DNA from: Bacteroides acidifaciens
Lineage (GTDB): Bacteria > Bacteroidota > Bacteroidia > Bacteroidales > Bacteroidaceae
DNA length: 64,000 nucleotides
Assembly: GCF_903181435.1 (NCBI RefSeq)
Contig: NZ_CAEUHO010000004.1
Location: forward strand, 1,116,001 to 1,180,000
Direction: 5' to 3'
The notes under the pieces are model-generated. The model was not told the DNA's origin, ran no database searches, and saw only the letters and a program-made list of their open reading frames with translations. A program made the translations under genes and the position numbers. Positions 61,983 to 64,000 of this stretch are shown here, in pieces; the first letter of the stretch is position 1; every line of letters begins with the position of its first letter.

Positions 61983-64000
61983 TTATCGCAGTACAACCCT
62001 ATCCCCTAATCGTTTTGCCATAATGTTTTGTACTGTTCTCAGTTCATTATAGCGTTGCATTAACGAATTGCACTTCTCATTATCATGGGCAAGGGCGGGG
62101 TCTTGTAAAGCATAGAGCATATGCTTTAACTCTTCCGTTACGATTGCGTATTTGAAGTTAATCATCAGCGTCGGAACCAGTTCGTAAAGCCGTTCTTCAT
62201 CTGTCACAATCTTCTGTGACTTGGAATGATATTTGCTAAGTTGATAACGTACATTAATTAAGTCCACGCTCAGTTTGCTGATAATCGGATCGGGATGCGC
62301 CAGAAAATAGCGTTCTGCAATGAAATTGGGATCATGCATATGTGCGGCAGCTTCCGACAACATTTGGCGGTGCAACGGGTTATGGAAAGCCAAATCATCT
62401 TCCTTCAAGTCATTGATAATATATTCTATGACGGTCACAGGGATTTCATTACCCTCTTCGTCAGTCAAGTTGCACATGACTTTCTCACCATGACGGACTA
62501 CAGCCTGCAATATCAGTCGTTCGAATTTATAGAACTCTTGTCCCTCTTTTCCTTCCTGTGGAATAAATGAAGCATAGTTATCTTCTTGTGGCGGAAAAGG
62601 CGTTTCTGTATATCCGGCATCAGCAACCTCCGGTGGCAATGGAACATCACCATCAGGCATGGGGACATTTCCATTTGCTTCGCCTTGCTGACCTTGTTGG
62701 GCCATTGAAGCCGTTCTTTGGGCAATCCGGCGGTCGCGTTCAGTCTGTTCAGCCCGTTTCTCCGCTTGTGTTTCCCGTCTTTTGGCAACTTCCGATACCA
62801 GCAATTTGTCTTCTACATGCAATAGTTGGGCACATTCTTTGATATAGACATCCCGTACAATCGCTTCCGGTATGACGGAGATGCTTTGTACCAAGTTGCC
62901 GATCAACTCTGCCCGTTTGATAGGATCTTTTCCGGCATCTTCCAGCAGCAAGTTGGTCTTGAAGCGGATAAAGTCCGTCTCATGCTCCGATATGAAGGCT
63001 TGGAATTCCGTAGAGTTATGTTTGCGGGCAAAAGAGTCCGGGTCGTCGCCATCGGGCAGCAGACAAACTTTGATATTCATGCCTTCTTCAAGCAGCATAT
63101 CAATGCCTCGGATAGAAGCTTTTATACCTGCAGCGTCACCGTCATAGAGCACAGTCATATTATTGGTGAACCGGTGAATCATACGGATTTGTCCCGGTGT
63201 AAGAGCCGTTCCCGAAGAAGCTACCACGTTTTCTATACCGGATTGATGCATGGAAATAACATCCGTATAGCCCTCGACCAAAAAACAACGGTCTTGTTTC
63301 ACAATCGCCTGTTTGGCGAAGTAGATACCGTATAATTCGTTACTCTTATGGTAAATCTCCGATTCTGGAGAGTTGACATATTTGACTTTTACGCCTTTGG
63401 TGGCACTGGCAAGCACACGTCCGCCAAAAGCCACGACTTTGCCGGAAAGAGTATGCACAGGGAAAATGACACGTCCCCAAAAACGATCCCGCAAACGGTG
63501 GTCGTCTGTCTCATAGCAAAGTCCGGTTTTGACTAAATACTCTTTCTTATATCCTTTCTGTAACGCTTCTTTGGAGAAAGCATCATGGCTGTCGGTACAG
63601 TATCCTAATTGGAATTTCTCGATAATATCATCCCGGAAACCACGGTTGCGGAAGTAGGCCATACCGATGCTGCGTCCGTCTATATGATTTTTCAGTATGT
63701 TCTGAAAGTAGTCGCGTGCGAAGTTATTGACAATAAACAGACTTTCGCGTTCACTCTGCACAAACTTCTCTTCATCGCTCAGCTCTCGTTCCTTGATTTC
63801 AATATTGTATTTCTTGGCAAGGTATTTCAGTGCTTCGGGATAAGACATCTGCTCGTGCTCCATGATAAAGTGCACTGCGTTTCCACCTTTGCCGCAGGCG
63901 AAGCATTTGCAAAGCCCTTTGGCAGGCGAAACGTAAAAAGAAGGTGTCTTGTCACTATGGAATGGACACAAGCCGACGTAGTTGACACCGCGCTTGCGCA
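61983..64000 (-). CDS. dnaG: DNA primase, N-terminus beyond the window
   Basis: Makes RNA primers at the replication fork. The visible part (about 670 codons) lacks only the first residues, as the frame runs to the window edge (RKRGVNYVGLCPFHSDKTPS). The zinc-ribbon ligands are seen (CPFHSDKTPSF, then CKCFACGKGGNAVHF), followed by the catalytic core with the TOPRIM motifs (FLVEGYTDVISMHQSG, then LYDGDAAGIKASIRG). A Gln/Pro-rich linker (near 62.6-62.7 kb) leads to the C-terminal DnaB-binding helical domain. It ends at the GC-rich repeats, opposite folE. Confidence 0.96.
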   Translation of the reverse strand, partial: RKRGVNYVGLCPFHSDKTPSFYVSPAKGLCKCFACGKGGNAVHFIMEHEQMSYPEALKYLAKKYNIEIKERELSDEEKFVQSERESLFIVNNFARDYFQNILKNHIDGRSIGMAYFRNRGFRDDIIEKFQLGYCTDSHDAFSKEALQKGYKKEYLVKTGLCYETDDHRLRDRFWGRVIFPVHTLSGKVVAFGGRVLASATKGVKVKYVNSPESEIYHKSNELYGIYFAKQAIVKQDRCFLVEGYTDVISMHQSGIENVVASSGTALTPGQIRMIHRFTNNMTVLYDGDAAGIKASIRGIDMLLEEGMNIKVCLLPDGDDPDSFARKHNSTEFQAFISEHETDFIRFKTNLLLEDAGKDPIKRAELIGNLVQSISVIPEAIVRDVYIKECAQLLHVEDKLLVSEVAKRRETQAEKRAEQTERDRRIAQRTASMAQQGQQGEANGNVPMPDGDVPLPPEVADAGYTETPFPPQEDNYASFIPQEGKEGQEFYKFERLILQAVVRHGEKVMCNLTDEEGNEIPVTVIEYIINDLKEDDLAFHNPLHRQMLSEAAAHMHDPNFIAERYFLAHPDPIISKLSVDLINVRYQLSKYHSKSQKIVTDEERLYELVPTLMINFKYAIVTEELKHMLYALQDPALAHDNEKCNSLMQRYNELRTVQNIMAKRLGDRVVLR

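Overview
The window is a stretch of a Bacteroides chromosome. The evidence is the many promoters of the form TTTG-N19-TAnnTTTG (the Bacteroides -33/-7 type), the SusC/SusD pair, an ECF sigma/FecR pair, Bacteroides-type protein families (for example a BT_3928-family protein) and moderate G+C. The gene content resembles Bacteroides thetaiotaomicron and relatives; the species cannot be fixed from the sequence alone. There is no phage, transposase, CRISPR array, rRNA or tRNA that I can support. Most of the window is core genome, with one accessory glycan-utilisation locus and one conserved but uncharacterised five-gene module. Layout: 1-3180 is a translation block (rplM-rpsI, rpsB, tsf) with structured leader RNAs in front of rplM and rpsB, an inter-gene hairpin before tsf and a strong terminator after it. 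3407-13792 is a polysaccharide-utilisation locus: ECF sigma factor, FecR anti-sigma factor, a SusC with an N-terminal STN signalling domain, SusD, a terminator-like hairpin, a GH123/DUF4091-like secreted enzyme and a protein with two SGNH esterase domains. This suggests capture and de-acylation of a GalNAc-containing, possibly host, glycan. 13813-26514 holds housekeeping genes: a TlpA-like protein and a SUI1 protein on the minus strand, rex, an FAH-family hydrolase, ispF, a phosphoesterase, an unknown protein with an ExoX-C-like motif, mnmA, a subtilase, xseA/xseB, ilvE, a DUF975 membrane protein, trmB and an Mrp-type ATPase. 26659-30921 (minus) is a BlaI repressor, an M56/BlaR1-type membrane peptidase carrying two TonB C-terminal domains, and a large TlpA protein; two operator-like dyads flank the -7 element in front of blaI. 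31321-31908 is a small outer-membrane barrel. 32068-37086 (minus) is an efflux operon (TolC, HlyD, two ABC-2 permeases) with no ATPase gene. 37311-44690 is a tightly packed five-gene module: SWIM zinc-finger protein, DUF5691, MoxR AAA+ ATPase, DUF5682 and a VWA protein. It ends in a terminator shared with the convergent mdh gene. 46023-48463 encodes three envelope proteins of unknown function. 48464-49303 has no convincing gene; it holds two sets of degenerate 22-bp tandem repeats and inverted sequences. 49304-56476 holds nadK (minus) and then pdxJ, exbB, exbD, tonB, a DJ-1/PfpI protein, ispD and recG. 56700-64000 holds ndk, an M23/LysM peptidase, a duplicated DUF1599 protein, a BT_3928-family membrane protein, tpiA, a SPOR protein, folE, and dnaG on the minus strand, cut by the window edge. 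The best candidate for an undescribed system is the SWIM-DUF5691-MoxR-DUF5682-VWA module. It looks like an ATP-driven remodelling machine with two accessory proteins of unknown activity. Second-tier signals are a TonB-box-like SusC motif inside the M56/TonB protein, the 22-bp repeats at 48.8-49.2 kb, the ribosomal leader RNAs, and short repeats shared between distant gaps.
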